Assembly (NCBI GenBank): GCA_009760855.2 | Contig: WPIO01000045.1 | Coordinates: forward strand, 1,766,501-1,830,500 | Direction: 5' to 3' | From: Cristatella mucedo | Lineage: Eukaryota > Bryozoa > Phylactolaemata > Cristatellidae | Length of the DNA stretch: 64,000 bases | Part shown: one piece after another, positions 1-11,016 of the stretch | Layout: every line of letters begins with the position of its first letter | Numbering within the stretch: the stretch's first letter is position 1 | Program-made: the position numbers and the translations under genes | Notes under the pieces: model-generated | Seen by the model: only the letters and a program-made list of their open reading frames with translations | Told to the model about the DNA's origin: nothing | Database searches by the model: none

Positions 1-467
1 ATCAGCTGCAGCAGCAGCAGCGACCACACCACCACCCTTCTAAAGCAAAACTGTTACAGGTGCTTGCTTAGTTCTAAAGAATATTCTATTCGTAGCCACG
101 ATCACACTAGATGGGAAGTGAACGGTATGGTGTTATAGCCGACAGAAGATCAAAATGTATTACTAGCGCAATTCGATGCAGGAGGCAAGTTAGAGAATTT
201 TGGCACAAACAAGCTAAAGATTTGATTCTTCCAAAATCTCTATAAATTGAGAGGGAGTTGAGATGACTAATCAAATTATGAGAATCTGGTCGTTCCCAAA
301 TATTCGGGCTTCTTTTTCGGCCTATGTAAAGCTCAACTTAGTGCTGATAATAGCATGCTGCTAGCTGGTGAGCATTATCACAGTAAAATGAAACTATGCA
401 ATCGTCATTGACATCAAAGTCTTCGTTAGTCAATCACGGGCTTTCGGTCATTTACACGTCGATGCTG

Positions 468-755
468 TTACTCACGGCCAGGAGATTGCTCCTCAAGTTC
501 CGATGAGTTCTGGTGAGGTCGTGATTCCCGAGGCTGCATTATTTGAGTAGCTTGAGCGGCTTCTTCCAAATCTAGTATCACGTCACAGCATTTGGAGTCG
601 CTGTCAATTTCATTCAAACTTGGATCAAGAGAGGAAGCTACTTGTCTTTCCCTAGAAGCAAGTACAACAGGCTTTTAACTTAGAAGTGTAGGTGTGTGAT
701 GTCCGAAATGACACTTATGAGGCCATTCACGTAGCCGAGCAAACAAAGAGCGAAG
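468..755 (-). pseudogene. Left-arm copy of a 3' coding block of the duplicated gene (broken)
   Basis: Minus-strand reading frame matching 15785-16084 of the right arm. The shared segments are LFARLREWPHK, VLASRERQVASS, DPSLNEID and CCDVILDLEEAAQA, followed by an ending rich in Glu, Ser and Gln and the same stop codon (bases 468-470). Where the right copy reads LLSGKP, this copy has a stop in place of Gly. It also differs from the right copy by a 6-bp in-frame deletion near the C-terminus (ELQLEEQ against ELEEQ). Frame-preserving indels suggest past coding constraint, while the stop shows that this copy is now dead or alternatively spliced. I do not recognise the protein family. Confidence 0.5.
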
Positions 756-756
756 T

Positions 757-1060
757 TCACGAAGGGGAATTGAAAGTATTGCTAATGATCATTAAATGTG
801 AATCAACCACAGTCCTTCGTGGTAGAGAGCTCCAGAGGTAACGAGTTAAGTACTTAGGCTGACTGGTAAGGCCGCCAAGCATTGGCTCAGTAATAGCCTG
901 CAAAACGGCTGCTCTAATTGCAGCATCTCGTGCACTCAGGTCGTGGTCCGGCCATTGTGAGGGAAAGACAGTTATGTCGCTGTTCAAAGATTTCGATCAG
1001 CTCCCTGGGCAACGCCATTAGACGACACTATGTGAGAGTCCAAATGCTTCGCAATCACAT
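757..1060 (-). pseudogene. Conserved reading-frame block, left arm, unknown product
   Basis: Minus-strand frame that includes FPSQWPDHDLSARDAA, then AVLQAITEP and LGGLTSQPK. The right arm at about 15530-15730 (+) keeps a recognisable version (WPDQNLSAQEAE, ITEPRLGGLTGLPK) but carries a stop just after FPS. This block lies directly upstream of the 468-755 block, in the same transcriptional direction. It may be part of the same or an adjoining exon of the duplicated gene. The family is not recognised. Confidence rests only on similarity of the frame between arms. Confidence 0.35.
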
Positions 1061-1973
1061 ACATGGTTTCGATTAATTTTTGTCAAACCTTTCGAATAAA
1101 ATGGAATCATAGAAAGCATTGCTTGCGGCTTATGCTAGAAATTGAAGCTAATTTTATATAATGCAGTGTATCGAAGTGACTTGCATTTATTCGTGGAACG
1201 CGTTTACGACTGCTGGTTTTAGTCTCACTTGAAACTATCACAGCTTGAGAACCATTGTGCTTCATATTTATGCAAATCATATTCACGTGAAGAAATACCC
1301 TTTAATTGTTAGTGGTAGTATAAGACGTTAGAATCAAAGTCGTTGAACAATTTGACCGTCTAAAGTGGGAAGGCTTTTAACGTCAACCAGTGGCAATGGC
1401 GTACCCCGGTTACATCCAAGTTTGTGGCAAAAAAATGAAGTACTTTCCTCAAACTGTTGTCTCTAAGGAGACTTCGTAAGTAGGTATTCATCGAAATACA
1501 CATCATCAGTCATAGCAGCATGGTATGTATGTAATAAATTGGAAGGCCCGTTATTGTGTACTGCATTTAGATCAAGAAGCTTATTAACTAATTATGCACT
1601 ACATACTTTACCATAGCTTGCTGGCCCAGACAAGAGTCGTGCAAAAGCAATTTTGGGAATGGCTAATGATCATTTAACAACCATGAGCCATAGGAGTACA
1701 TATTACCAGCTTGCTGCAATGAAAGTTTGAGCATGCATCTGTGCACTCTGAAAACCATTTCAAATTCATTCAGAGCTTCAAGCAATAAGGTCCCCACGAA
1801 GTTAAGACGAATTTAGCACGCCAATAATATCAACAGTAATTATAGATCCAGATTAAAAATTTGCATCTTAAATTTCATACGTCCGTTTGAATCATTATAA
1901 CATTAGTCAGATATTTCATCGCAAAAGGGCCACTAAAAACAGACAATGCTTTACAAAGCCAGTCATCACTTAC

Positions 1974-2180
1974 ACCAAGTTGTATACGTTGCACTGTAAC
2001 TTCCCATCTATTGTTAAATGGCAAGAGTTCTTTAATGGCAGGCCACATATGGTGCACCCGACACAGCCCTCGTGAAAGAGTTCACCATTCACTGTTGCAG
2101 CCGAACCGTCAATGATTGGCTGATGGCAACGTGCACATGTCATACCATGAATTGGTTGTTGAAGGACAATTGGGACTTGA
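1974..2180 (-). CDS. LIM-domain exon, left-arm copy
   Basis: A 207-bp open segment lies between a splice acceptor (pyrimidine-rich run ending ttgcag, first exon base 2180) and a strong donor (GT|GTAAGT, last exon base 1974). With one base carried over, it encodes 68 residues. Cys15-x2-Cys18-x17-His36-x2-Cys39-x2-Cys42-x2-Cys45-x17-Cys63 fits the LIM zinc-binding pattern (motifs CARC, HEGC, CTIC). The eighth ligand position, usually Asp, Cys or His, is Tyr66. LIM domains mediate protein-protein contacts in cytoskeletal and nuclear adaptor proteins; which LIM protein this belonged to cannot be told from one exon. The homologous exon in the right arm is the same length with the same splice sites. 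An upstream 166-bp exon remnant at 4870-5035 has a compatible phase. Confidence 0.55.
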
Positions 2181-4148
2181 CTGCAAAATAAAACTTCCTG
2201 CTACATTTCGCAATCGAATCGTCATGGAGAAAGCACCATTATTAGAAACCGGGTTTGAATATGCACCACTGACCGGCCTCTGCCATTTAACCTCAACTGT
2301 GTAGAGCAAGCATGCAAGGCAATCTATTCTCAGAAGAGCTAGATGGAATAACTAAAGAACCAGCACGGAGACATGATAAATGCACAGTATGCAGTGAAGT
2401 AGGGAAAGTGGCGTCATAAATTTAACTACAGTCAGTGTGGATTGCTTAGCCAAATCTACGAAAGTAGACCTAATGCAAATCGTTGCAGCCACAGAAGATC
2501 GCACCAATTGTAAGGTCATGCAAATAAAAAAATTGCAAGCAGTAAATCGGAAATTCAAAATATTTTAACCAAACATGTGAAGCGGCATCCTCTTAGGAAG
2601 CCAGTCGACATTCACTCTTGGTACAAGCTCGTTTTAATTGGCTACTTTAATTTTGGGTGCAGCGTCTTGTTTCCACCGAGGCTTTAGCTCGGAGCTCCCA
2701 CATTTTGAAATCACTCCCACGATTATTTCACAAGCATCTCGTCTCTCACGCGTCAGACTGTTGTTGTTACGTTACTATGTCTCCGGCTGCAGCAGTGCTA
2801 GTGGAGTCTCAGGGAGACACGAAGACACAAGTGGGCGAACGTGAGTGGTGAACGACACTCCAATCTAATTTCCCCCAGTGGATACACATACGAGCTAGGG
2901 GCTGACTCATCTAAAGGAGTGCATCTGTGGTGAGTCACTGTGGTGAGCCACTGTGTTGGACCACATACACCAGAGGCTGCTCCGAATCAATTGCTCAACC
3001 TCCTGCTGCCGGTGGGGCATACGTTAGTGGCTGAGAAGCAACAGGCCCACACAACATCGTCCATCATTTCCCGCTTTCCGGCACTGTGCATTCCATTTTT
3101 TTAACTTCTTCGACTGCCCTGCTGACCAACCTATGCCTTTCAAATTCTGTATTGTGTGAGAAAGAGCTGGTTAAGCTTTAACAGCAACGATTAGAGAAAG
3201 TCTTCGCCTGCAAAGCGTGATACGTGTTTTAGGGTAGAATCGACTCTGCCCTTCCTAGATAGTATGTCGTATACTAATCGGAAGTCATACGTTTGTAAGA
3301 TTCATTATAATGTGAATCAATCCTACTTAAGCTGACTTCAATACATCAACAAATTCGCAAGATATCTCAGATCTTAAGCTGTTACAGCCTGCCATTGTTC
3401 ACATAGACACCTCTCATCCAATGACCCCTTGTGCTCGGAAGGTCTTTATGGAAACTCTCTGCGTCTGGCTAGCTCTTGGAGAGCCAACATTAGGCTCACA
3501 GTGAATGCTTGTCGGAGCTTCTTGACAAGGTCGATGCTTGGAATGGCAGCTCTATTGACTTAGCAGAACCTTGTCAATTTTACTTTTAACAGCTATACTA
3601 TAAACGATTAAACAAACCGCAAGGTACTACGTTTACAAACCTTTGCCTATATCAGAGCTATTCCCAAAGAATTTCTAATCAACCGAGCTCAGTTCTCTCT
3701 GCAGTTACCGTGCCTAATGGAGACGCATATTTGTGCACTTGCTATCCTACTACGTGTGTTTTACTTGCAGAAAAGCGGCCCAGTTACCCGTAGTGGTATA
3801 GTGGAGCCATGTGACGAGTAAAACAAGCTCAGTTTAATGTTTTGCTACGACAAGTACAATCTTCATTGATGCCTGTAAAAAGAAAAATATGCCTAAAATG
3901 TTATCTTTGAAAAACTGCAGCCATTTCTCTCAGCCAACGGTTTTGCGATGGGCTAGAGAATATATTATGGGTTGGTGACTGATAAAATTCAGCTAGGATC
4001 TCGAAACTCCTAGCTCCTACCAAAATGCATTTGGCCGTAGATTCGTATCAGGCACTGTATTGCAAGCAAGATCACCAGGTTGTTTGACTTCATCATGTAT
4101 GCGTAATCGTTCGTAGTCGTAATTCCTTAATCAGCCATTCGCATCGTT

Positions 4149-4306
4149 CCCGAGCTGGTTTGGCCTAGCGGTTAAGGTGCTCGCCCCGACCAAGGTCTTA
4201 CTGAGGTCGTGGGCTCGAGCCCCGAGGCATATGTGAAGCGCCTGAATAAAGATTAAGTTCTCTTGGGGTGCTATATAAATGAATTATATTTATTAAAATG
4301 AATTAT
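4149..4306 (+). mobile_element. SINE-2 copy, tRNA-derived, left arm only
   Basis: It begins with a tRNA-like head: A-box-like TGGCCTAGCGGTTAAGG near 4161 and B-box-like gggctcgagcccc near 4210. It ends with a tail resembling the LINE-A 3' end (gattaagttctcttggggtgctatata). Direct repeats ATCGTT flank it (4143-4148 and 4307-4312). The matching right-arm site near 12090 is empty, which gives the insertion boundaries. Related copies lie at about 46146 and 50562. Confidence 0.75.
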
Positions 4307-4869
4307 ATCGTTTAAAGAACATCACATAGTGTTTGGTATTTCTTCACTATTGTGACAGAGGCAAAAGTAAAGTGTCTTTCAAAATTAGTGAAGACTTTGT
4401 CAGATCTCTTTTAGTTTAAAGGAGTTAATATGTGAGTGGATGAGCGTTTTGAGAGCCAACACGTAAGTGGTACTGAGATTTCATGTCTCAACAAAAAATA
4501 TCGAGTCATCACCACAAGGACTTTTATATCGTTGGGAATGGCTAACGAAGTAGCATGCAAGAGCATATCTGGGTAAAATATAACTTCAGCCTTAAATATT
4601 GCACAATAGGCCCTGCGTTTGTAAAATAATCACTGATGCAGCTTTAGCCTTTAGATAGCCTGCCTTTTTACAGTAGCACGTTAGGCTACATGGAAATATA
4701 GCCAAAATGAGATTTGGCAGAATATTCTTCTTGAGAGATAACAATCAATTAGTTGAATATTGCCTAGGCTTTGCATTTAATGTATAAGGGTTGCTAGCAT
4801 GACTAATTATCGGCTAACGTAAGCAAGATACGACCAAGCTGCAGCAAAACCAGTAAATAAAAAACCTAC

Positions 4870-5035
4870 CTTGCAGATTGAGACGTGCTTGGTGCACTGT
4901 CCATGCAAGAAGTGGGTCGTAGCTATGAGTTAAATTGAGTTCACTTCGCGCCTCCTCGGCCAAGATCCGTACGAAAGAAGTTGTCTAAAGTGGCGAGACA
5001 ATTCAATCCGTTGAAGGAGGCAATGGCAGCAAAGC
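4870..5035 (-). pseudogene. Left-arm copy of the 165-bp exon upstream of the LIM exon (frameshifted)
   Basis: It is the homologue of the right-arm exon 11342-11506, sharing SWPRR and flanking residues. It is 166 bp instead of 165: a 1-bp insertion (aatttaac against agttaac in the right arm) shifts the frame and exposes a stop. The donor is good (AAG|GTAGGT), but the acceptor AG present in the right arm has become AA. This exon copy is therefore broken at two levels. Confidence 0.5.
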
Positions 5036-5395
5036 TTGTCTCTAAAAAGAAAAAAAACATCAGTGTGGAGTCCTAAGGGAGCAATCTTTATTCGGCCACT
5101 CTACGCATTCCACACTGCCCGATCCAACGACCCTGGTCATAAAGGCAGGTTTCTCATGTCTGGGCGGATTTAAATGCACCTAGAAGTGGACAGAGGATGA
5201 GATTTTAAACCTGCCAGATCTATACCTCAGGTTACTACAATTTTTTCGCATTTTTGAAAGTGAGCGCCGGGTCTTAGTTAAGTTAAGAAATACTAGAATA
5301 GCCGATACCCGCTTATGCAAGAATGAGAATGATAGCTCCTCCCTGCACCCTCAGTGATATAGTCGAAGGTTAAAATTATTACGGAAGGCCATTGA

Positions 5396-5710
5396 GTGGG
5401 AGTTGCAAATTCGCAGGTGGCCGTGCAAGAACAAGTGTACCCTCGGGAATACATCGTTGAAACCCTATATGTCAGCCTAAATAGTGGGGAGGAAGCAATA
5501 CCAATGTCACTGGGGATGAGGCAACAGCAAACCAGTGCAGGGGCGGACATTATACCGATGGTAAACAGCCTACCGGGCGTGTACATTTTCAATAATAACA
5601 ATCTAGTACATTTGATAAAGCACCGTCTGATAACTCAATCTCTTTTAAGGCACTTCAAATATGCTGCAAAGGAAACACGAACAGACGTTTTTTGGTGGAA
5701 TGGTCAATAA
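5396..5710 (+). CDS. Open frame of 104 codons in left arm, unknown
   Basis: Plus-strand open frame running toward the axis. The right-arm homologue (about 10400-10720, minus) is similar in nucleotide sequence but has several stops and indels in this frame, so coding is not supported by conservation. No domain, signal peptide or membrane segment is recognised. It may be a chance frame inside the duplicated segment. Confidence 0.15.
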   Translation: MGVANSQVAVQEQVYPREYIVETLYVSLNSGEEAIPMSLGMRQQQTSAGADIIPMVNSLPGVYIFNNNNLVHLIKHRLITQSLLRHFKYAAKETRTDVFWWNGQ

Positions 5711-5729
5711 ACAACAAGAAATGCTTGGT

Positions 5730-6240
5730 TAGGAGTGACCTGTGAAGGGTCGGCAAGCAAATTAGTGAAATTGGTCGGGCTACAGCTGGTGCAGGGCAAG
5801 GATTGAATGAGCTAGCCTCTGCCCTTGCAGTACTGTGGACACGGTAAAGTGTACCTTCGATTATAGCTGTTGGTAGAAGCTGAGTGTATATCCTCGCAAA
5901 CGCACCGTCGTTACAGTAGTTGAGCTTAACAACCAACGGTAGAGCTAAAACGGTATACGAGAACCAAGCAATAGGCAGATTACGGGCGTCAAGGTAGCTG
6001 TCTAGTTATGCAGACGTTCTCAAATGAACAAATTAAGCTATGGAGATTACCTCACTGTGGATTCAGTTTTTAGCTTCCGGCCTGGCTGGAGCTGGCCAAT
6101 ATAATAACAGCGAGAGCCGGAAACGGACGGAGGTTAACAATATGCTACCTCGAGGTTTTTGTTGGGCAACGGACGTGGTCTTAGACGCTATCAAATAGAA
6201 ATTGTCTCGAGTAATACTTAGCTGCAAGCATCAAGATTAT
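5730..6240 (+). pseudogene. Left-arm copy of axis-directed coding-like block (broken)
   Basis: It matches the right-arm minus-strand frames at 10187-10384 and 9830-10096. Shared residues include RVGKQ, LNE-AS-LAV, FSNEQI, WRLP and LSNRN. This copy contains several stops and frame changes (for example after GFSF and before YLAA). The block lies upstream of the 6481-6804 frame in the same direction. The product is not recognised. Confidence 0.35.
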
Positions 6241-6480
6241 AAAGGAGTAGACGTCATACCTATTTCAACAACACCGACCATCTTTCACTCTTTGGCACCG
6301 CCGAGAGTTACTTTTAAAATTATTCTTCACATTCTAACTCGATTATTTGGGCAGTTTTCGAGCGGTATATAAAATATCACTACAAGTAATCAATTTTCTC
6401 GATAACAAGTTGTAGCCCTTTGATAGCAGTCACTTCCGCCGGAAGAGTTGAAACGTTAATCCTAAACTTCTCGCTTGCAG

Positions 6481-6804
6481 TCCCACTCCACCCAAGTTAG
6501 CGAGGGCTTGGCGCACGTTGCACTATGCAACCACAACGGTTTTGTTGCCTTAACGCCACTGATAAGCACGATACCGCCGCGGTTGGCGGAAAGGCTAAGA
6601 AAGTCAGATACGTCAGCTGGGAAAAAAGATGATTACCTAAAGGAAGACCTGGCACAAATTAACGTTAGCTTTTTCCTCCGGGCAGCAGTCAAAGAGGTGA
6701 CAAGGACAGCGATGCACGCTAGTCCTGCACTGCGACAGCTTTTAGCCCGAAAACAGTGGACAGATTGGCACAGGTGGACCTTACGGCCCAGATGGTGGCT
6801 GTAA
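6481..6804 (+). CDS. Axis-directed exon-like open frame, left arm, unknown product
   Basis: An open frame of about 107 codons follows a good acceptor (tctcgcttgcag, exon from 6481) and ends at a stop at 6802-6804. The right-arm homologue (about 9380-9650, minus) keeps the pattern GLAHV-L-NHNG-V-L and IST-PPRLA-RL-KS-TS-GK but has an internal stop and has lost the acceptor AG. Similarity at the level of the reading frame suggests an exon of a real gene pointing at the axis of the duplication. I recognise no domain. If real, it is the more intact of the two copies. Confidence 0.35.
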   Translation, partial: SHSTQVSEGLAHVALCNHNGFVALTPLISTIPPRLAERLRKSDTSAGKKDDYLKEDLAQINVSFFLRAAVKEVTRTAMHASPALRQLLARKQWTDWHRWTLRPRWWL

Positions 6805-6860
6805 AAGAAGACACATTTAACGTGATGTTTTCTCTCGTCATTAAAGATAAATTATAGGCC

Positions 6861-9289
6861 CTCCAGCGCAGCTGAAAATTATATTGTAAGGTCTACCAAG
6901 TTTGCTAGCAGCTTCTATCGAATGAGAGCAAATACACCACAATAGATTTGAATTAAGTATTGGTTTTCAGCCTAATTTCTGTTTACACATCTAACTCATT
7001 GGGCGGGAACTCTTAGCTAAGTACTCGCTCGTTCGGTATTTCAAGCATCGTCTCGAACAGCTCGGCAGGCTCCCCCAAATGCTTCACTGTGAATCTGTCT
7101 ATCTTAGTGGTCATCTGACCTGCTATAACTCCATCGGTCAGACTCAAAGCTTACATTTGGAATCCTCGCTCAATGGGCATGAAAGAACTGGTCGTAAGCG
7201 ACTTTATTTCTGGAAATGGTCTTGATCTGCTCGCCCTAACTGAAACTTGGTTAAAATCGATTAAAATGTCCAAAATTGAAGAATCTGATTAAACTATTAT
7301 TAAGCTAACTTATTATTTATTGGCATACTCAGTGTGATTCAGAAAATGGAAAGGCTAACGCTCAAAAGTGGTTCTGCCAGCATCTCTCCTGCTGACTTAG
7401 CTTAAAATACAGGTGTCATGTTCCAAAGGGACCTCTCGTTAGACGATCATATCAGCTCCACAATCAAGTCAGCCTACTTTCACATATATGTATCATTCCT
7501 ACAATTCGGGCTTGTTTAGATAAGGATACTACGTCTAAGTTGGTCCATGCAGTAGTAATATACCGTCTTGATTTCTCAAACTCACTGCTTGCTGGCCTAC
7601 CAGAAAGTGAAATTAGGCGCTTACAGCTGGTTCAAAACTCTCAACTAGGCTTGCCTGTAGTGAGCTTTGCAGTTGCCACACCACACCATTTTACGCCAAC
7701 CTACACTGGCTATTCGTCAAGACGCGGATAGACTTAAAAGTTTTGCCGATCAATTTTAGGTCCCTTCATTCTTTGGCTCCAGCTTATCTCTCAGATCTAC
7801 TCCCCCAATAGGCCAAGCAAAGTACCACCCACTTTTCGCAATCAAACAGTTTATCTATACCTTGTTCAAACCTCAAATCTTTTGGACAATGTGCATTGAG
7901 AGTGTATGCTTTCAAAACCACATTTAAGAGGACATTAAACAATGCATGTATCTAGGGCAGAATTTAGTGGGTACTTGTGATTCCTCCTTCATGTGTTTAT
8001 GGGTGCTGAAACTGTGCATGCTGCCACTAACAACACTCTCATGCTGACTCTGTGCATGATGCCCCTAACCATGTTATTCGTGTTGTTTATCAAGCATGAT
8101 ATTACTCACCATTCAATCGTGAATTCCTTTGCAGCAAACGTAAAGCGCCTAAAAGGAAATTGAGTTCTATGAGGGGACTTTATCAAGTGCATTATCATTA
8201 TTATTAATATTACCTAGCTTTCTTATTTTTCAGGGATATCAGCCGAAGGCTTGGCAGAGTTACTAGAGCAACCTGGGTGTACATCGTAATCCAAGTAGAA
8301 TTGTTCACTGGCATAATCCTACAGTGAGTGAATAACATGATCTTACAAAATGTTTCGCTGGCAGCATTATCTGGGCACTTTCTACATAGAGTGGCAAACG
8401 AGTAGGAGTCCTTCAACTTCATTTCTATGCCCAACGAGTTTGTAGATGCGAAAAGCAGGCACATTATTCTTTACACGTAAATAAGATTCCAGACGTTGCA
8501 TGTTTTGCGTACTGCCACTCAAAAAAACCTTAACTTAATTGAGCGATCTTCTGTCTTACGTAGACGAAAACATTTTATTTAATTTTTAAAACCTATGCGC
8601 ATTTCAATGACCTTACGGTAACCAACACCTATCAAGTCATTCAGTGACGAGACACTAAGAAACTTAGCCGAGCTTTACTGTCAATCAAAGAAGTATGGAG
8701 GAATGTAGTACTGTTGAAATTTACTAAAAAAGTGCTCGAGGTATTTGAAATTCTGAGGCATCAGGTTCAAGAAAGTGGGAAAAACTATCAGAAGCTGTGG
8801 AGCAATAAATAAGTAATAAGCAATTGCCGGCTGCGTAAATTGAACCAATTACCTGGTCACAAGTGGCATCGTCCTATTATCGAGCCGAGTTCCTAATATG
8901 TGCCACTAATGCTCAAGAAAATATCGAGCAACGACCTAAAAGCTCTTGCACTTTATACTACAGAAATAAAGGTCTTGGATTTCTAGCTCCTCCAATCTGT
9001 ATCAGATACATGAATAATGCAGCAACTAAGACAGCACTCATTTTCTCAAATATATCCTCAAGTGTGCGAATGAGCTGTAATAATACCTCTGTGCAAAACT
9101 TTATTGTGCATAGGTATGTTAGTCTTAAAGTTTCTAACTCAGCCTCATTTTGAGAGTTATCGCACTTGTACAAGTAACCTTGTACTTTCCGACAAGTAAC
9201 AGTACCATCAAGCGCATTATTATTATTATCAGTACCGACCAAAAGAGTTTTGGAATAAAGTGCACTTCCATTGACCTTTTAGCATACAC
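6861..9289. other. Spacer between the arms of the inverted duplication
   Basis: This is the unpaired centre. It contains an internally deleted LINE-A copy (7140-8210). The remaining ~1.3 kb (6861-7139 and 8211-9289) contains no coding sequence that I recognise. Open frames at 8863-9153 (+) and 8958-9242 (-) overlap each other and show no family motif. A short ATT-rich run at 9216-9230 looks like a LINE-A terminal repeat, but the diagnostic tail upstream of it is absent. Confidence 0.6.
7140..8210 (+). mobile_element. LINE-A copy, internally deleted (CR1/L2-type non-LTR retrotransposon)
   Basis: The 5' part (about 7150-7290) encodes a start of the apurinic-like endonuclease domain (DLLALTETWL). 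It then jumps to the C-terminal end of the reverse-transcriptase ORF (about 7340-7960: SISPAD, LSLDDHISSTIKSAYFH, SRLDFSNSLLAGLP, LQLVQNS, LHWL-like). The copy ends with the family's 3' tail (gtaaagcgcctaaaaggaaattgag... then ATT repeats) at about 8205. Most of the endonuclease and all catalytic reverse-transcriptase motifs are missing and stops are frequent. It lies in the spacer of the inverted duplication. Confidence 0.85.
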
Positions 9290-9379
9290 TTACTCAAAGA
9301 TTATTTTGTCATTGAACCACGGTCTACCTTTAAGTGCCAAATTTAAAATCGACTCTCGACGACCTAATGGAACGTAAGG

Positions 9380-9660
9380 TACTTGGATCTGTGGATCTAT
9401 AAAGCCAAAATGACACTAGTGTGTCAGTCTGAGCAGTTTGCTATAGCAAAAGCAAATCTTAAGTGGCTTTCGACACCAACACGGTAGCAACCAGATAGCA
9501 TTTTTTCCGATTGACGTCTCTGACCTTTTTAGCCTATCAGCCAAACGCGGCGGAAACGTGCTTATTTATGATTTTAAGTCAACAAGACCATTGTGGTTGA
9601 ATAGTACAACGTGCGCCAAACCCTTGCTAACTTGCGTGGCGTCAAACCGTAAGCAAGACG
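9380..9660 (-). pseudogene. Right-arm copy of the axis-directed exon-like frame (broken)
   Basis: Reverse-complement homologue of 6481-6804. It retains ATQVSKGLAHVVLFNHNG and IST-PPRLADRLKRS, but has a stop between these segments. The acceptor corresponding to ttgcag is altered to ttacg. The product is unknown. Confidence 0.35.
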
Positions 9661-9829
9661 TTTCTGATTACCGTGTTAACTCTTCCGGCGGAAGTGACCG
9701 CTATCAAGGGGCTACAACTTGTTATCAAGACTATCTACTTTTCACAATAATATTTTAAGAAACACTCGCAAATAGCATGAAAATCCTGAAAGAATGCTAA
9801 CAACAATTTTTAAATACCACTCTGCGGAG

Positions 9830-10096
9830 CTAATCTTGGAAAGATGGCCGGCGTATTGCAAGTAGTACTACCAGCAACTCCTCTATGATCTTGACGCGTG
9901 TGGCTAAGTAATATTCGAGAAAATTCCTGTTTGATAGCGTGTTGATCAACCGAAACCTTGACGTAGCATATTGTGACTTCCGAACATTTCCGGTTCTTGC
10001 TGTTACTATATTGCCTAACTCAAGGCAGGCCGAGAGCGAAAAGTTGAATCCACCCTGAGGTAACCTCCATGCGTTAATTTGTTCATTTGAGAACAT
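9830..10096 (-). CDS. Axis-directed coding-like frame, right arm, unknown product
   Basis: An 88-codon open frame on the minus strand with FSNEQINAWRLPQGGFNF, LELGNIVTARTGN and NRNFLEYYLATRV. The left-arm homologue at about 6010-6240 (+) keeps FSNEQI, WRLP, GFSF, LELANIITARAGN and LSNRN despite stops. Similarity of the protein frame supports former coding. No known domain is recognised. It follows the 10187-10384 frame by about 90 bp. Confidence 0.35.
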   Translation of the reverse strand: MFSNEQINAWRLPQGGFNFSLSACLELGNIVTARTGNVRKSQYATSRFRLINTLSNRNFLEYYLATRVKIIEELLVVLLAIRRPSFQD

Positions 10097-10186
10097 CTAC
10101 AGAAATAAAAAGCTACGTTGACGCCCGTAATAAGCCTATTAATCGGTTCTCATATCCCGTTTCAACTCTACCGTCGGTTATCAAGC

Positions 10187-10384
10187 TCAATTGCTGAAAC
10201 CACGGCGCATTTGCGAGGATATAAACTGTGCTTCTACAAACCGTGGTGATTGAAGGTACAATTTAACAAGTTCCGCTACTGCAAGGGTAGAGGCTGGCTC
10301 ATTCAAATCTTGCCTTGCAGCAGGTGTAACCCGATCAATATAATTTACTTGCTTGCCGACCCTATTCGCCGGATCCCTAACCAA
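10187..10384 (-). CDS. Axis-directed coding-like frame, right arm, unknown product
   Basis: A 65-codon open frame on the minus strand (RVGKQVNYIDRVTPAARQ, LNEPASTLAVAELVKLYL). The left arm at about 5745-5925 (+) retains RVGKQ, GLNELASALAV and then degenerates. It is probably one exon or exon part together with 9830-10096. The family is not recognised. Confidence 0.35.
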   Translation of the reverse strand: MVRDPANRVGKQVNYIDRVTPAARQDLNEPASTLAVAELVKLYLQSPRFVEAQFISSQMRRGFSN

Positions 10385-11016
10385 GCGATCGTTGTAGTTT
10401 ATTGACCATTCCTGTTAAAACATGGTGTCGTATTTCCTTATGCAGCAAATTTGAAATTCCTTCATAGAGATTGAGTCATCAGAGGGTGCGTTATCACATG
10501 TTTTAGTATATTTATTATTGAAACTACATGCTCAGTAGGCTGTTAACCATCGGCAGAAGCCTGTCCCTGCAGTGGTTTGCGGTTACCCCATCCACTGTGA
10601 CGTTGTAATTGCTTTCTGTCTACTATTTAGGCTTATATGTGGGCTTTCAACAATCTATTCCCGAGAGGGCATACCTGCTCTTGCACGGCCAACTGCGTGC
10701 TTGCACCTACCATTTAACGGCTCTCAGAAGTCATTCTAACCTTCGACCATAGCACTGAGGGTGTAGGGATGAGCTGTAATTCTTACTCTTGTCTAAGCAG
10801 GTCCCAACTATGGTAGTATTTCTTAACAAAACTAAGACCCAGCACTCAGTGAACAAAATTTGGTCATCTTAGGTTAGGATTAGGCAGGTTTGAAACCGCA
10901 TTGTCCGCTACTAGATGCACCTAAATCAGCCCAAACGTCAGAAACCAGCTTTATTGACCGAGGTCGTGGAATCGAGCTGTGTGTAATACGTAGAGTGGTC
11001 GGATAAAAATTGCTCG

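Larger units (their letters stand above)
1..6860 (+). repeat. Left arm of large inverted duplication
   Basis: Read as its reverse complement, this segment matches 9290-17310 in the same order along its length. Anchors (left to right arm): 60-300 to 17070-17310; 300-470 to 16085-16235; 470-1000 to 15545-16085; 1974-2310 to 14100-14438; 2720-2765 to 13640-13690; 3400-3500 to 12700-12790; 3960-4080 to 12120-12245; 4870-5200 to 10900-11506; 5340-6240 to 9880-10760; 6400-6860 to 9290-9720. Identity looks like 75-85% by eye with many small indels, so the duplication is old. The arm carries a SINE-2 copy (about 4149-4306) and about 290 bp near 2770-3065 that the right arm lacks. It probably continues beyond base 1, because no end of homology is seen at the window edge. 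Confidence 0.9.

Noticed and set aside
4152-4230. Possible functional tRNA gene in the left arm
   Set aside because: It belongs to SINE-2. It is followed by the SINE tail, flanked by direct repeats and absent from the other arm.
9205-9232. Possible LINE-A terminal repeat (ATT run after atcaagcgc)
   Set aside because: Only about 25 bp agree and the upstream tail sequence does not match, so I did not call an element.
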